DNA from: [Mycobacterium] zoologicum
GTDB lineage: Bacteria; Actinomycetota; Actinomycetes; Mycobacteriales; Mycobacteriaceae
Assembly (NCBI RefSeq): GCF_020172665.1
Contig: NZ_CP083985.1
Location: 3,240,040 to 3,304,039 of the forward strand
Reading direction: 5' to 3'
Length of the DNA: 64,000 nt
The notes under the pieces are model-generated. The model worked only from the letters and a program-made list of their open reading frames with translations. It had not been told where the DNA came from and made no database searches. Shown piece by piece: positions 9,228 to 19,113 of this stretch. Every line of letters starts with the position of its first letter. The first letter of the stretch is position 1. A program made the translations under genes and the position numbers.

Positions 9228-9254
9228 ATGCCTGCCATCTACCGGACCGTCTAG
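9228..9254 (+). other. 8-codon upstream ORF before the first PPE gene
   Basis: ATG at 9228 opens MPAIYRTV and a stop, ending 2 bp before the PPE start codon. A GGAGG at 9216-9220 is 7 nt before this ATG, while the PPE ATG itself has no separate ribosome-binding site. Translation of the PPE gene may therefore be coupled to this small frame. No peptide function is implied. Confidence 0.35.
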
Positions 9255-9256
9255 CG

Positions 9257-10600
9257 ATGGACTTCGCTGCGCTTCCACCCGAGATCAACTCGAGCCGAAT
9301 GCACGCCGGTGCCGGTGCCGAACCCCTGCTGGCCGCCGCCACCGCGTGGAGCGCACTGGCCGCCGAACTGAACACCGCCGCGCTGGCCTATGACTCGGTG
9401 ATCGATGAGCTGTCCGGCGGTTGGGCCGGGCCGAGCGCCGCCGCAATGGCCGCCGCCGCCGCGCCCTACGCCCAATGGATGCATGCCACCGCGGCCCAGG
9501 CCGAACAGACCGCCTCGCAGGCCAGGACCGCCGCCGCCGCCTATGGCTCGGCGTTCTCCACGACCGTTCCGCCGCAGGTCGTCACCGCCAATCGCTCCCA
9601 GCTGATGACGTTGGTGGCCACCAACTACCTGGGCCAGAACGCCGCCGCCATCGCCGCCACCAACGCCGCGTACTACGAGATGTGGGCGCAGGACGCCTCG
9701 GCAATGTACGGCTACGCCGCCGGCTCCGCCGCCGCGACACGCCTCGCCCCGCTCACCCAACCACCGCGCACCACCAACCCCGCCGGGGCTGCGAACCAGT
9801 CCGGTGCGGTGGGCCAGGCGACCGCCGGCGCGGCCGGTAGCCAGGCCACCAACGTGACGTCGACAATCAGCCAGGTTTTGCAGGGGCTCAGCGCGCCGGG
9901 CTCGGCGGCGGCCGGTTCGAATGCGTCGCTGACCGGTTCGATCGGCTCGGCGGCGGCCCTGGAGCCCGGTCTGGCCGCTTCCTATGCGGCGCTGGCTTCC
10001 AGCCTGTTCGGCACCTTCGTCATCGACTCGGCCGGCACGTTCGGCATCGATGCGGCCGGCACCTTCGGCATCGACCTGATCGGCGTCGGCGAGATCGAGA
10101 GCGAACTGCTACCCGAGATGGCCCTGGCCAGTGCGGTCAGTCCGGTGGCAGCCGAGATGGGTGAAGCCGCCACGCTCAGCGGCCTGTCGGTGCCGCAGAC
10201 CTGGGCGAGCGCCAGCCCGACCGTGATCCAGCAGATCGGCGGTGCGCTGCCGACCGCTGCCGAAGGCGCCCTTCCCGCTGTGGCGGCCAGTGCCACCGCG
10301 CTGCCGCTGGCCGCGATGGGCGCCGCCGGGTTGGCCGGCCGGGCCACCGCCGGAGTCGGCCGGGCCCGCGGCGCCGGCACGGCGCCGAAGGCAGCCGGGG
10401 CCTCGGCGGCCAAGGCCCCGAAGAGACCCCGACCGATGCCGAAGAGTCCCGACGTGCCGAAGCAGCCGGAGTCCCGGCCGTTGACCGGCCCGATCACCCG
10501 GATCGCCGGTGAACTGCGGGAACTGGCCGACCTGCGGGATGCCGGGATTCTGACCGAAGAGGAGTTCACCCAGGAGAAGCGGCGCCTGCTGGGGCGGTAG
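9257..10600 (+). CDS. PPE family protein with C-terminal SHOCT-like domain
   Basis: PPE protein of 447 residues. The N-terminal PPE domain (about 1-180) starts [11 protein letters not shown] and has the WxG motif in GGWAGPSA; such proteins are exported by type VII secretion, usually paired with a PE protein. A low-complexity Ala/Gly region follows, then the SVP-type motif GLSVPQTWA near 312. The last 29 residues, [19 protein letters not shown] and onward, match the SHOCT consensus (short C-terminal domain, often an oligomerisation tail), which is unusual for PPE proteins. No PE gene lies next to it. The next gene, 4 bp away, is a paralogue with the same architecture. Confidence 0.9.
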   Translation: MDFAALPPEINSSRMHAGAGAEPLLAAATAWSALAAELNTAALAYDSVIDELSGGWAGPSAAAMAAAAAPYAQWMHATAAQAEQTASQARTAAAAYGSAFSTTVPPQVVTANRSQLMTLVATNYLGQNAAAIAATNAAYYEMWAQDASAMYGYAAGSAAATRLAPLTQPPRTTNPAGAANQSGAVGQATAGAAGSQATNVTSTISQVLQGLSAPGSAAAGSNASLTGSIGSAAALEPGLAASYAALASSLFGTFVIDSAGTFGIDAAGTFGIDLIGVGEIESELLPEMALASAVSPVAAEMGEAATLSGLSVPQTWASASPTVIQQIGGALPTAAEGALPAVAASATALPLAAMGAAGLAGRATAGVGRARGAGTAPKAAGASAAKAPKRPRPMPKSPDVPKQPESRPLTGPITRIAGELRELADLRDAGILTEEEFTQEKRRLLGR

Positions 10601-10604
10601 CACC

Positions 10605-11879
10605 ATGGATTTCGCATTTTTGCCGCCGGAGGTCAACTCGGGCCGGATGTATACCGGCGCGGGCGCGGGCCCGATGCTGGCCGCCGCCTCGTGCTGGGAC
10701 GCCCTCGGCGCCGAGCTGAACTCCGCCGGCCTGGCCTACGAATCGATACTCGCCGAGCTGTGCACCAGCTGGACAGGTCCCAGCGCCCAGACGATGGCCG
10801 CCGCGGCGGCGCCGTATGCCCAGTGGATGCGCGCCGCCGCAGTCCAGGCCGAGGAAACCGCGCTGCAGGCCAGAGCAGCCACCACCGCCTACGAGACGGC
10901 CTTTTCCATGACCGTGCCGCCGCCGGTGATCGCGGCCAACCGCAGTCTGCTGATGAGCCTGGTCGCGACGAATTTCCTGGGGCAGAACACCCCGGCGATC
11001 GCCGCTGCCGAGGCCGACTACGCCCGGATGTGGGCGCAGGATGCCACCGCCATGTACGGCTACGCGGCCGGCGCTGCGAGTGCCACCAGGCTCACCCCGT
11101 TCTCCACGCCGCCGCGCACCACCGATTCCGCCGGCGGCGCCGTGCAGGCCGGTGCGGTGGGACAGGCGGCCGCGACCGTCGTCGAGGGTCACGGCCAGGA
11201 CGGCATCACCGCGATCACCCAGGCGCTGGCCGGCTCGACGAGTCTGGCGGAGGCCGTCGGCGCCGGCGCGGCCGAGATCGGCACACCGGCGATCGAACTG
11301 GGCATCGCCGGCGTCGAACTGGTCGTCGACTCGGTCGGGACGTTCGGCATCGACGCGCTGGGCACGTTCCTGATCGATGCGATGGGCGCCGCCGAGGTGG
11401 GCCAGTCGCTGCTGCGGGCGGCGATGGCCGGGGCGTTGCCGATGACGGCCGAGTTTGCCTCGGCGACCTCCATCAGCGGGCTGTCGGTGCCGCTGGCCTG
11501 GGCTTCCGCGGCGCCGGAGATGGCCGCGCAGGTCGGAATGTCGTTGGCGGCCAGTGCCGCCTCCGGCGGTGCGTCCGCCGTTCCCGCCGCGGCGGCCGGC
11601 GGGGCGGTGATTCCGGCGGTGGGGATCGCTGCGGCCGGCCTGGCAGGCCGGGCGAGCGGCCGGGCCCGTCCCGCAACGGCAAAAGGCATCACTGCGCCAC
11701 CGGCCAAGCGTGGGGCCCCAGAGCTGCCCGGGGCACTGCCGGAGATGCCGGCGGAGTCGGTTTTCGGCATGCTGATGGGCGCCGACATCGAGCTGCGCGA
11801 GCTGGCAGAACTGCGCCACGCCGGCATTCTCACCGACGAGGAGTACATCGCCGAGCGACGCAGTCTGGTCGGGCGTTAG
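10605..11879 (+). CDS. PPE family protein with C-terminal SHOCT-like domain (tandem paralogue)
   Basis: Second PPE protein, 424 residues, clearly a duplicate of the preceding one along its length. It shares [11 protein letters not shown] at the start, the WxG motif SWTGPSAQ, the repeated [16 protein letters not shown] segment, the SVP motif GLSVPLAWA and a C-terminal [24 protein letters not shown]-like tail. The C-terminal linker is rich in Ala, Pro, Arg and Lys. Secretion through an ESX system is the expected fate of the PPE domain. The stop overlaps the end of the convergent SRAP peptidase gene by 4 bp. The function is unknown. Confidence 0.9.
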   Translation: MDFAFLPPEVNSGRMYTGAGAGPMLAAASCWDALGAELNSAGLAYESILAELCTSWTGPSAQTMAAAAAPYAQWMRAAAVQAEETALQARAATTAYETAFSMTVPPPVIAANRSLLMSLVATNFLGQNTPAIAAAEADYARMWAQDATAMYGYAAGAASATRLTPFSTPPRTTDSAGGAVQAGAVGQAAATVVEGHGQDGITAITQALAGSTSLAEAVGAGAAEIGTPAIELGIAGVELVVDSVGTFGIDALGTFLIDAMGAAEVGQSLLRAAMAGALPMTAEFASATSISGLSVPLAWASAAPEMAAQVGMSLAASAASGGASAVPAAAAGGAVIPAVGIAAAGLAGRASGRARPATAKGITAPPAKRGAPELPGALPEMPAESVFGMLMGADIELRELAELRHAGILTDEEYIAERRSLVGR

Positions 11880-12613
11880 AGCAGCGTTGCCTGCTCGGGC
11901 TGCGACGGAGCCGCCGCGATCAGCTCGGGTGAGTTGTTGCGCACACTGTTGACCAGCGTGGAGACCTGACGCAGTTCGATTCCGGTGACGTCCGGCGGGC
12001 CGGCCAGTAATGCGGTGTCGGCCGGGGCGTCGGGGTCCAGCCAACGGTCCCAACGGTTTTCGGGCAGCAACAACGGCATCCGGTAATGAATCGTGGCGAG
12101 CTCCCCGACCGCTTCGGTGGTGATGATGGTGACGCTGAGCAGCGGGTCGAATCGCCGGTCCGGCCGCCACACCGACCACAGCCCGGCTGCGAACAGCATC
12201 GCGCCGTCGCGGTGGAAGTAGAACGGGGTCTTGGGTGACTCCGCATTGGCGGGTCGCCACTCGTAGTAGCCGTCCATCGGCACCAGGCAGCGCCGATGCT
12301 CGGCGGCCGAGCGGTACGCCGGCGAGGTGGTGACCTTGTCGGCGCGGGCGTTGATCAGCAGCGGCCCACCTTTTGCGGGTGCGCCGTCCGGGCCCGGCTT
12401 GGTCCACGGCGGCACCAGCCCCCACCGCATCAGCCGAATCCGGCGGCTGGGTTCATCATCGGGGTGTGCGTGCCGGCTGACCACGGTCGCGACGCTGTCA
12501 GTCGGGGCGACGTTATAGCTCAGCGGCGATTGGTCGGCCGGCACCTCGTTGATCGCATCGATCTCCTCGGCCAGCAACGCCGGGTCGGTGGTTACCGCGA
12601 AGCGCCCGCACAT
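11876..12613 (-). CDS. SOS response-associated peptidase (SRAP/YedK/HMCES family)
   Basis: SRAP protein of 245 residues. Family enzymes form a thiazolidine DNA-protein crosslink at abasic sites in single-stranded DNA through the N-terminal Cys2, exposed after Met removal. Visible active-site features are MCGRFAV, NARADKV, GYYEW (the conserved Glu) and HYRMP (the His). All key residues are present. It corresponds to Rv3226c by gene order as I recall it. It is encoded antisense to the second PPE gene. I saw no LexA box in its short upstream region. Confidence 0.93.
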   Translation of the reverse strand: MCGRFAVTTDPALLAEEIDAINEVPADQSPLSYNVAPTDSVATVVSRHAHPDDEPSRRIRLMRWGLVPPWTKPGPDGAPAKGGPLLINARADKVTTSPAYRSAAEHRRCLVPMDGYYEWRPANAESPKTPFYFHRDGAMLFAAGLWSVWRPDRRFDPLLSVTIITTEAVGELATIHYRMPLLLPENRWDRWLDPDAPADTALLAGPPDVTGIELRQVSTLVNSVRNNSPELIAAAPSQPEQATLL

Positions 12614-12659
12614 TCCTTCATGGTGACAGCCGCAGCTATGAACCCGGAACTCGTCTCAC

Positions 12660-14204
12660 CTACGGGAAGTGTCGTGCGGCGAGCTCCTCAAGGTTGGTGA
12701 GGTCGTAGTCGCGTCTGAGGTCTTCGAGGGCGGCGTCATAGTCGAAGTCACCGGGCTGGGGGCCATCCGGCCAGGATTCGTCGTCGGGCCATTGTTCGGG
12801 CCAGTCCGGCTCGGGGTCATTCGGCGGCGGCTGTTCGGTATCGCGCGGTCGCCGGAGCGGGGTATCGATGATGGTTTCGATGAAGTGGTAGGGGTTGGTG
12901 CGGGGTTGGCCGCGATCGAGTGCCGGTGGTGGGAACCATTCGACGCGGCCGGTCTCGCCCAGTTGGGTAGTCCAGCCTTGTTCGGTGGCCATCCGATTGT
13001 CCGGAGCACATGCCAGGGTCAGCTCGTCGATGTCGGTGTGGCCGTTGTCGCCCCATTCGTGCATGTGATGGGCCTGGGTCAGATATCCCGGGACTGTGCA
13101 GCCCGGGCAGGTGCAGCCGCGGTCGCGGGCGTGCAGCACGATGCGCTGATCGCCGGTGGCCAGGCGTTTGGTCCGCCCCAGCCACAGGGCCCGGCCTTTC
13201 CCGTCGAAGATGCTCAGGTAGTGGTGGGCATGCGAAGCCATCCGCAGTAGGTCACCCATCGGCAGCAGGGAGCCACCGGCGGTATGGGCCTTGCCGGTGG
13301 CGGCCTGCAACTCGGCCAGAGTGGTGGAGACGATCACGGTGACCGGCAGCCCGTTGAGCTGGCCGAGATCCCCACACGCCAGCACCGCCCGCGCCGCGGC
13401 CAGCAACGCATCATGCGCCCGCTGATCGGGCCGGCGGTCATCACGCTCGATCTGCTCGGCGGTGGGTGTCCCACTGACACAGGGGTGCTCATCAGCGGAG
13501 TTGCACATCCCGGGTGCGGCCAGTTTCGCCAGGATCGGTTCCAGGGTGGCCCGCAGCTCCGGGGTGATCTTGCCTGACAGGGTGCTCATCCCATCCGTGC
13601 CTTGGCGGCCCAGGCGCAGGCTGCGGTGGGCCTGGCGTTCGGCGTCGCTGAACTGCCCATCCTGATTCAGCAGCATCAGCAGACGATCAGCCAACTGTTG
13701 GAAGGTTTCCGGGTCGAACTGTCCGGCCAACACCGCCAGGTCGGCTTCGGCGCGCTCCCGATCGGCGGCAGGCACCGCCGCCGGGATCTTGGCCATGGTC
13801 TTGCGGGCGATCACCACATGCTCGGGACCCACCCGACCGCCGGCCTGCGCGGCCGCCAGCTCCGGTAGCACCGGCGCCAGGGGTTCCCCGGAGACTGCGG
13901 TGCGCGGACCCAGATCGGCGGCCTCGGCGACCCGCCGCCGCGCCACCGCAGCACTGATCCGCAGCCGCTCACGCAAGGCCTTGGGCAGCGAGGCGGCCCC
14001 CAACAGCCCCGACACATCCTCGATGGCCAGCCGCGCCAGGATCTGGTGATCGACCACCGGCGCCCGCCACGCCACCGCCTCCCGGCGGGCCAGCACCTCC
14101 ATCAACTCCTGCGCACTCAACGCGTCGAAGCAGCAGTCCTCCAACACCGCGTGGCCGGCCTCGATCGCGTTCAGAGCAGCACCGATCCGCTCCCGATCCG
14201 CCAT
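12660..14204 (-). CDS. DUF222/HNH endonuclease domain protein (13E12 repeat family)
   Basis: Protein of 514 residues with an N-terminal DUF222 region (about 1-330) and a C-terminal HNH nuclease fold: CTCPGCTVPGYLTQAHHMHEW with a later CAPDNRM. The Cys pairs and His residues for metal binding are intact. This is the multicopy REP13E12-type family of mycobacteria, suspected to be mobile or phage-linked. ATG at 14204 is chosen; the in-frame extension beyond it crosses into the neighbouring gene. A near-consensus LexA box lies 19 bp upstream, so SOS induction is likely. The C-terminus is acidic and Pro/Trp-rich. Confidence 0.9.
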   Translation of the reverse strand: MADRERIGAALNAIEAGHAVLEDCCFDALSAQELMEVLARREAVAWRAPVVDHQILARLAIEDVSGLLGAASLPKALRERLRISAAVARRRVAEAADLGPRTAVSGEPLAPVLPELAAAQAGGRVGPEHVVIARKTMAKIPAAVPAADRERAEADLAVLAGQFDPETFQQLADRLLMLLNQDGQFSDAERQAHRSLRLGRQGTDGMSTLSGKITPELRATLEPILAKLAAPGMCNSADEHPCVSGTPTAEQIERDDRRPDQRAHDALLAAARAVLACGDLGQLNGLPVTVIVSTTLAELQAATGKAHTAGGSLLPMGDLLRMASHAHHYLSIFDGKGRALWLGRTKRLATGDQRIVLHARDRGCTCPGCTVPGYLTQAHHMHEWGDNGHTDIDELTLACAPDNRMATEQGWTTQLGETGRVEWFPPPALDRGQPRTNPYHFIETIIDTPLRRPRDTEQPPPNDPEPDWPEQWPDDESWPDGPQPGDFDYDAALEDLRRDYDLTNLEELAARHFP

Positions 14205-14222
14205 CGCATCCCTACCCACATA

Positions 14223-14238
14223 TCGAACACTAGTGCGA
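14223..14238. promoter_or_regulatory. LexA (SOS) box upstream of the HNH gene
   Basis: The 16-bp site has the left arm TCGAAC, a 4-bp spacer ACTA and the right arm GTGCGA. The mycobacterial LexA consensus is TCGAAC-N4-GTTCGA, so 11 of 12 arm bases match. It sits just upstream of the minus-strand DUF222/HNH start codon, in promoter position. Some 13E12-family genes of M. tuberculosis are known DNA-damage-inducible LexA targets, which agrees. Confidence 0.7.
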
Positions 14239-14305
14239 CCGACCGACAGAAACGGGCCCAGATCCGGCCCCGAAAATTGAGAGATCAGTAAGAAAATGCG
14301 GCCGG

Positions 14306-15019
14306 CTATCCGACCCGGGTGGCGGCCACCGCCCAGAACGGCATGTGGATCACGTTGTCCACCAGCAGCGGTTGCAGGATCTGATACCTCTGCTGCAGCG
14401 CACGAACGCCGTCGAGCAGGTCCTCGCGTCCCAGCGCCTCCATCACCGAGATCATCTCGGTGAACGAGTTGGGGTCGAAGCTGCCCTGATAGGCGGTGGT
14501 TCCGATGTGGTCGATCCGCCACCCCGCCTCGGCGAGCAGCGGGCCGAATCGCTCGGGATCGGGGCCATCCAACTGCCAGCCGTTGATGTTGTGCCGTCCG
14601 GCTTCGAACATGAACAACCGCGCCTGGGGTTTGGTGGCCCGATGCAGATTGCGCGCATAGCGCAGTTGGGTCTCCTCGTCGTCCTGGAACAGGTGATAGA
14701 AGGCGCTGTCGACGACGGTGTCGAAACGGCCGTCGAATCCGGCAAGCTCGACGGCATCGGCGACCTGGAAGTTCACCGTGACACCCGCGTGCGCGGCATT
14801 GTGTTGCGCTTGTGTGATCGCGGCTGGCGAAAGATCGATTCCGGTCGTCGAATAGCCGTGGGCGGCATAGTGAATCGCGTGGTGACCGGAGCCGGTTCCG
14901 GGATCGAGCACCTCTCCGCGCAGCGCGCCGTAGGCCACCAGCTGCTGTACCGCCGGCTGTGGACGGCCGATATCCCACGGCTCGGGCGGCGGGGCCCCCG
15001 GGACGGTGTCGGTGCTCAT
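14306..15019 (-). CDS. Class I SAM-dependent methyltransferase
   Basis: Methyltransferase of 237 residues. Motif I is GEVLDPGTGSGHHAIHYAAHG with the acidic loop GIDLSPAAI, followed by DTVVDSAFYHLF. The C-terminal half resembles small-molecule methyltransferases of mycobacteria. ATG at 15019 is preferred over a start at 15148, which would overlap the divergent oxidoreductase gene and add an Arg-rich tail with no family match. The substrate is unknown. Confidence 0.82.
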   Translation of the reverse strand: MSTDTVPGAPPPEPWDIGRPQPAVQQLVAYGALRGEVLDPGTGSGHHAIHYAAHGYSTTGIDLSPAAITQAQHNAAHAGVTVNFQVADAVELAGFDGRFDTVVDSAFYHLFQDDEETQLRYARNLHRATKPQARLFMFEAGRHNINGWQLDGPDPERFGPLLAEAGWRIDHIGTTAYQGSFDPNSFTEMISVMEALGREDLLDGVRALQQRYQILQPLLVDNVIHMPFWAVAATRVG

Positions 15020-15110
15020 CGCGTCCCACTGTGCGCGATTCCGGTTAACGAAATCCGAACACCCGGTGTACGCCCGGCGACGGCCCGCCCGCGATGGCAA
15101 GATCGCCGCT

Positions 15111-16154
15111 GTGCGCCTCTCAGTGCTCGACCTCGCACCGGTACGCACCGACCAGTCCAGCGCGGACGCGCTGGCCGCGTCGATGCGCCTGGCGGCCCTG
15201 GCCGACGATTTGGGCTACACCCGGTACTGGGTCGCCGAGCATCACAACGTGGCGTCGGTGGCCGCGACCAGCCCGGCCGTTCTGATCGCGATGATCGGCG
15301 CGGCCACTTCGCGGCTGCGGATCGGCTCAGGCGGGGTGATGCTGCCCAACCACGCACCACTGGCGGTGGCCGAGCAGTTCGCGCTGCTGGAGGCGGCCTA
15401 CCCGGGCCGCGTCGATCTGGGCATCGGCCGGGCCGCCGGAGCCGACCCGGTGACGTCGATGGTGCTGCGCGGACCGGTCGGTCGCAGCGATCGTGATATC
15501 GATGCGTTCCCAGACCATCTCGACGACGTGATCGGCCTGCTGGGCCCCGCCGGGGTGTCGGTTCAACTGCCCGACCGCCAGTACGTCCTGCGCTCGACGC
15601 CGCGGGCGCTGACGACGCCGCGGGTGTTCGTGTTGGGCTCTTCGTTGTACTCGGCGCAAGTGGCCGCGGCCAAGGGTCTGCCGTACGTGTTCGGCCACCA
15701 TCTGTTCGGTCAGCACACCGCCCAGGCACTCGCGCTCTACCGGTCGCAGTTCGTGCCGAGTGAGACGGCACACGAACCGGTGTGCATTGTGACCGTCAAC
15801 ACGGTTGTCGCCGAAACCCGTTCGGAAGCAATGACTTTGGCTCTCCCCCACCTGCAATTGCAAGCCCAGGCCGTCGACGGCGCTCCGGCGGGCAGGCTGG
15901 ACCTGGCCGACGACGCCGGGCACACCTCACTGACCGCACAGCAGAGCCAGATCGCCCAGGCCGAACTGGAACGCGCCGTGGTGGCTACGCCGGCCGAGGC
16001 GATGGCGCAGCTGCGAGAGTTGGCGGCCCGCTTCGAGGTCGACGAGGTGATGCTCAACCCGGTCGCCTCGACCCGGCGGGGCAGCGATCCGGCAACCGCT
16101 CCGGAGCGTGAATCCACGCTCCGGCTGCTGGCTGGCTCGATGAACGAAAGATGA
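15111..16154 (+). CDS. LLM-class flavin-dependent oxidoreductase (luciferase-like)
   Basis: Luciferase-like monooxygenase of 347 residues with a TIM-barrel fold. The family signatures are RYWVAEHHNVASVAATSPAVLI near the start, RIGSGGVMLPNHAPL, and RVDLGIGRAAG. The flavin may be FMN or F420; sequence alone does not decide. GTG at 15111 is chosen because VRLSVLDLAPVR is the standard beginning of this group and the longer frame overlaps the methyltransferase start. It is divergent from the methyltransferase gene with 91 bp between. Confidence 0.88.
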   Translation: MRLSVLDLAPVRTDQSSADALAASMRLAALADDLGYTRYWVAEHHNVASVAATSPAVLIAMIGAATSRLRIGSGGVMLPNHAPLAVAEQFALLEAAYPGRVDLGIGRAAGADPVTSMVLRGPVGRSDRDIDAFPDHLDDVIGLLGPAGVSVQLPDRQYVLRSTPRALTTPRVFVLGSSLYSAQVAAAKGLPYVFGHHLFGQHTAQALALYRSQFVPSETAHEPVCIVTVNTVVAETRSEAMTLALPHLQLQAQAVDGAPAGRLDLADDAGHTSLTAQQSQIAQAELERAVVATPAEAMAQLRELAARFEVDEVMLNPVASTRRGSDPATAPERESTLRLLAGSMNER

Positions 16155-16374
16155 ACTCCCGGTGATGAGAACTGAACGGCCAGGGGTGGTTCGGTGAATG
16201 ATCCGGATGCGGTTCCGAACGGTCGGTGAACAACTGCTGACACTCTCCGAAAAGGCCCCTTCGTGGCTGGGACGTGGCGTTCAGATCGCCTAGCGTCGGT
16301 GGTGCGCCCAAAGCGCAGTGCGACCCGCCTCCCGGTGGGAAGCCCACAACGTCGAGGACTGTACGAGGAGCGTC

Positions 16375-16674
16375 ATGTCGTTCGTAACGACACAGCCCGA
16401 AGCCCTGATGGCGGCCGTCGCCAGCCTGCGGACCATCGGTTCGTCGATGGCAGCCCACAGCGCAGCAGCAGCCGCACCCACCACCGGCGTCATCCCCGCC
16501 GCCGCAGACGAGGTCTCGGCACTGACGGCGGCGCAGTTCGCCGCACACGCCCAGGCCTACCAGATGGTCAGTGCCCAGGCCGCAGCCGTGCACGAGATGT
16601 TCGTGAACGCGCTGAGCAACGGCGCCAACGCGTACGCCGCCACTGAGGCTGCCAACGCAGCCGCGGCCGGTTAG
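16375..16674 (+). CDS. PE family protein
   Basis: Compact PE protein of 99 residues with no C-terminal extension. It begins MSFVTTQPEALMAAVASLRTIGS and ends with YAATE near residue 88, the YxxxD/E type VII secretion signal. A GAGGAG ribosome-binding site precedes the ATG. It is 9 bp upstream of a PPE gene, the classic PE-PPE pair whose products form a heterodimer for ESX export. Its size and sequence style recall ESX-5-associated PE proteins, but the system was not determined. Confidence 0.93.
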   Translation: MSFVTTQPEALMAAVASLRTIGSSMAAHSAAAAAPTTGVIPAAADEVSALTAAQFAAHAQAYQMVSAQAAAVHEMFVNALSNGANAYAATEAANAAAAG

Positions 16675-16683
16675 GACACGACG

Positions 16684-17883
16684 ATGGACTACTTGAGTTC
16701 ACCGCCCGAGGTGACCTCCACCAAGATCTACTCCGGCCCCGGCTCGGAACCGATGACGGTGGCATCCTCGGCCTGGAGCGCACTGGCCGCCGAGCTGAAA
16801 TCCGTTGCGGCGTCCTACCGTGCGGTCATCAGCCAACTCACCACCGAGGAGTGGTTGGGGTCGGCGTCGGCGACGATGGCGACCGCCGCGGCACCGTATG
16901 TGGCCTGGATGGAGCTGACCGCCGCGCAGGCCGAGCAGGCCGCCGGCCAGGGCCGGGCCGCCGCGGGCGCCTACGAGACGGCACGCGCCACGATCGTGCC
17001 GCCGACGGCGGTGACCGCCAACCGTCAGCTGCTCCAGCAGCTGGTGTCCACGAACATCCTCGGGCAGAACACCCCGTCGATCGCGGCCACCGAGGCTGAG
17101 CACGGCGAGATGTGGGCGCAGGACACCCTCGCGATGTACGGCTACCACGCCCAGTCCGCGGCGGCCAGCAAGCTGAGCGACTTCACCACGCCGCCGAACC
17201 CGACCAACCCGGGCGACTCCACCGGCGCCGCGGTAGCCCAGGCGACCAGCGGAGCCTCGGCCACCAAGGCGTCCAGCACGCTGCAGAACCTGTTCAGCTC
17301 GCTGACCGCCAATTCGGCCGAGAGCACTGGCAACCCGGCGCAGGACATCCTCAACGACCCGAACTACAACCTGAGCAACCAGCTGATGACCCAGCTGGTG
17401 ACCGGGTCGAACCTGCAGTCGAACAACATCTGTGCGGTCTGGCGTGGTGTCAGCGGTGTGCTCGGCCTGCAGAAGTTGGGGGCCGACGCCATGAAGGGCG
17501 CCTCCAGTGCCGCGAGCGGCGCTGCGAGCGGCGCCGCGAGCGCTGCCTCGGGTGCCGCGGGTGCCGCGGCGAACCTGGGCGGCGCCGGCGCGATCGGCGG
17601 ACTTTCGGTTCCGACGAGTTGGGTCCCACCGATGCCGGCGGCGTCCACGTTGGGCCCGGTCTCCGGCGGCTCGTGGGTTCCGGTCGGTCCGGCCGCCACG
17701 GTCCCGTCGGCCGCCGGAATCCTCGGCACCACCCCGATGGCGCCGCCGGCGGGCATGCCCGGTATGGCCGGAATGCCCGGAGTTCCCGCCGCTGGCGCGG
17801 CCGGCGCCGGTTTCCGCGGGTTCGGCGGGCCGCGTTACGGCACCGCGTTGACGGTCATGCCTCGTCGGCCCTTCGGCGGATAG
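16684..17883 (+). CDS. PPE family protein (SVP subgroup)
   Basis: PPE protein of 399 residues, cotranscribed with the upstream PE gene and its likely heterodimer partner. The PPE domain covers about 1-180, with [12 protein letters not shown] and the WxG motif EEWLGSAS. The SVP motif [11 protein letters not shown] is near residue 303. An Ala/Ser/Gly repeat stretch (about 275-300) and a Met/Pro/Gly-rich tail [12 protein letters not shown] follow. It is predicted to be exported to the cell surface or medium; the function is unknown. Confidence 0.93.
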   Translation: MDYLSSPPEVTSTKIYSGPGSEPMTVASSAWSALAAELKSVAASYRAVISQLTTEEWLGSASATMATAAAPYVAWMELTAAQAEQAAGQGRAAAGAYETARATIVPPTAVTANRQLLQQLVSTNILGQNTPSIAATEAEHGEMWAQDTLAMYGYHAQSAAASKLSDFTTPPNPTNPGDSTGAAVAQATSGASATKASSTLQNLFSSLTANSAESTGNPAQDILNDPNYNLSNQLMTQLVTGSNLQSNNICAVWRGVSGVLGLQKLGADAMKGASSAASGAASGAASAASGAAGAAANLGGAGAIGGLSVPTSWVPPMPAASTLGPVSGGSWVPVGPAATVPSAAGILGTTPMAPPAGMPGMAGMPGVPAAGAAGAGFRGFGGPRYGTALTVMPRRPFGG

Positions 17884-17897
17884 CACCAAGGGGCCAA

Positions 17898-19103
17898 GTG
17901 ATCGACTACGGGGCACTGCCACCGGAGATCAATTCCACGCGCATGTACACGGGCGCGGGTTCCGGCCCACTGTTGGCAGCTGCGGGAGCCTGGGACGTGT
18001 TGGCCCAGGAACTGAGCGTGACCGCTGCGGCGGTGGACATGACGATCGCGGATCTGACCAGCGGTCCGTGGCGCGGGCCGTCGGCCACCGCCATGGCGGC
18101 CGCGGCGCTGCCGTTCACCACCTGGTTCAAAACCACCGCCGCGCAGGCCGAACTGGCAGCCAGCCAGGCCAAGGCCGCCGCGGCCGCGTTCGAGGCCGCG
18201 TTCGCGATGACCGTTCCGCCCCCGGTGGTGCTGGCCAACCGGATGCAGCTGATGGCCCTGATCGCCACCAACTTCTTCGGCCAGAACACCCCGGCCATCG
18301 CGGCGACCGAGGCCCACTACGCGGCGATGTGGGCACAGGACGCCACCGCGATGTATGCCTATGCGGGTGGTTCCGCGGCGGCAACTCAACTGTCGGAGTT
18401 CACCTCGCCGCCGCAGACCACCAATCCGGCTGGGCCCGCCGGGCAGGCCACCGCAACCACCCAGGCCATCGGCAACTCCGCGGCATCGCAATCGCTGACC
18501 ACGGCGCAGTCGCTCACGCAGGCGGGCGCCGCAACCGGGTCGCCGGTCGCGCCGGGGGGCAGCACCGTGCCACCTACCACGGCCGTCATGCAACAGTGGG
18601 TCAATCAGCTGACGACCTACACCCGCCTAGCCAACTCGGCCATGGGGGTCTTCCGGATCAGCGACAGCGTCGGCCAGGGACTCAACGGCTGGGAGGTGTC
18701 CGGCCCGGCCATAGCCGACTCCAAGGCCTTCCTGGCAACGTTGGCGCCGGTCGCCGAGGCCGCGAAGGTGGGCACCGCAGCTGTCCAGACGCCGGGTTTC
18801 GGGGCCGCTACGCCGTCGGCGGCCCTGAGCAAGGGCATCAAGATCGGCGCCTTGTCGGTGCCGCAGAGCTGGCCCGTCACGCCTGCTTCGGCCAATCCGT
18901 CCGCGGCCACCCTGGTGTCCAGCCGGATCGCAGCGACAGCCGCCTCGGAAGCCGGCGTGACGCCGCGGGCCGGAATGGCCGGCATGGCAGGAATGGCCGG
19001 TCTGCCCGGGGTCAGTGCAGCCGCCGGGGCCAGCGGTATGCGGTTCGTGCCCCGCTACGGCTACCGCCACCGGGTGATGAACCGGCCGCCCAGCGCCGGG
19101 TAG
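17898..19103 (+). CDS. PPE family protein (SVP subgroup)
   Basis: PPE protein of 401 residues, third gene of the PE-PPE-PPE cluster. GTG at 17898 is chosen because the next residues [11 protein letters not shown] match the PPE N-terminus exactly; the longer frame reads the previous gene out of frame. The WxG motif is GPWRGPSA, and the SVP motif is ALSVPQSWP near 317. The C-terminal [14 protein letters not shown] tail is shared with the upstream PPE protein, suggesting local duplication or gene conversion. Confidence 0.92.
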   Translation: MIDYGALPPEINSTRMYTGAGSGPLLAAAGAWDVLAQELSVTAAAVDMTIADLTSGPWRGPSATAMAAAALPFTTWFKTTAAQAELAASQAKAAAAAFEAAFAMTVPPPVVLANRMQLMALIATNFFGQNTPAIAATEAHYAAMWAQDATAMYAYAGGSAAATQLSEFTSPPQTTNPAGPAGQATATTQAIGNSAASQSLTTAQSLTQAGAATGSPVAPGGSTVPPTTAVMQQWVNQLTTYTRLANSAMGVFRISDSVGQGLNGWEVSGPAIADSKAFLATLAPVAEAAKVGTAAVQTPGFGAATPSAALSKGIKIGALSVPQSWPVTPASANPSAATLVSSRIAATAASEAGVTPRAGMAGMAGMAGLPGVSAAAGASGMRFVPRYGYRHRVMNRPPSAG

Positions 19104-19113
19104 CAGCCCCGAG

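Noticed and set aside
14205..15029. N-terminal extension of the HNH protein to 789 residues
   Set aside because: The extension is an out-of-frame reading of the methyltransferase gene and crosses the LexA box and promoter region.
15059..15069. ACACC-C-GGTGT palindrome between the methyltransferase and luciferase-like genes
   Set aside because: Only 5-bp arms in GC-rich DNA; too short to call an operator without conservation data.
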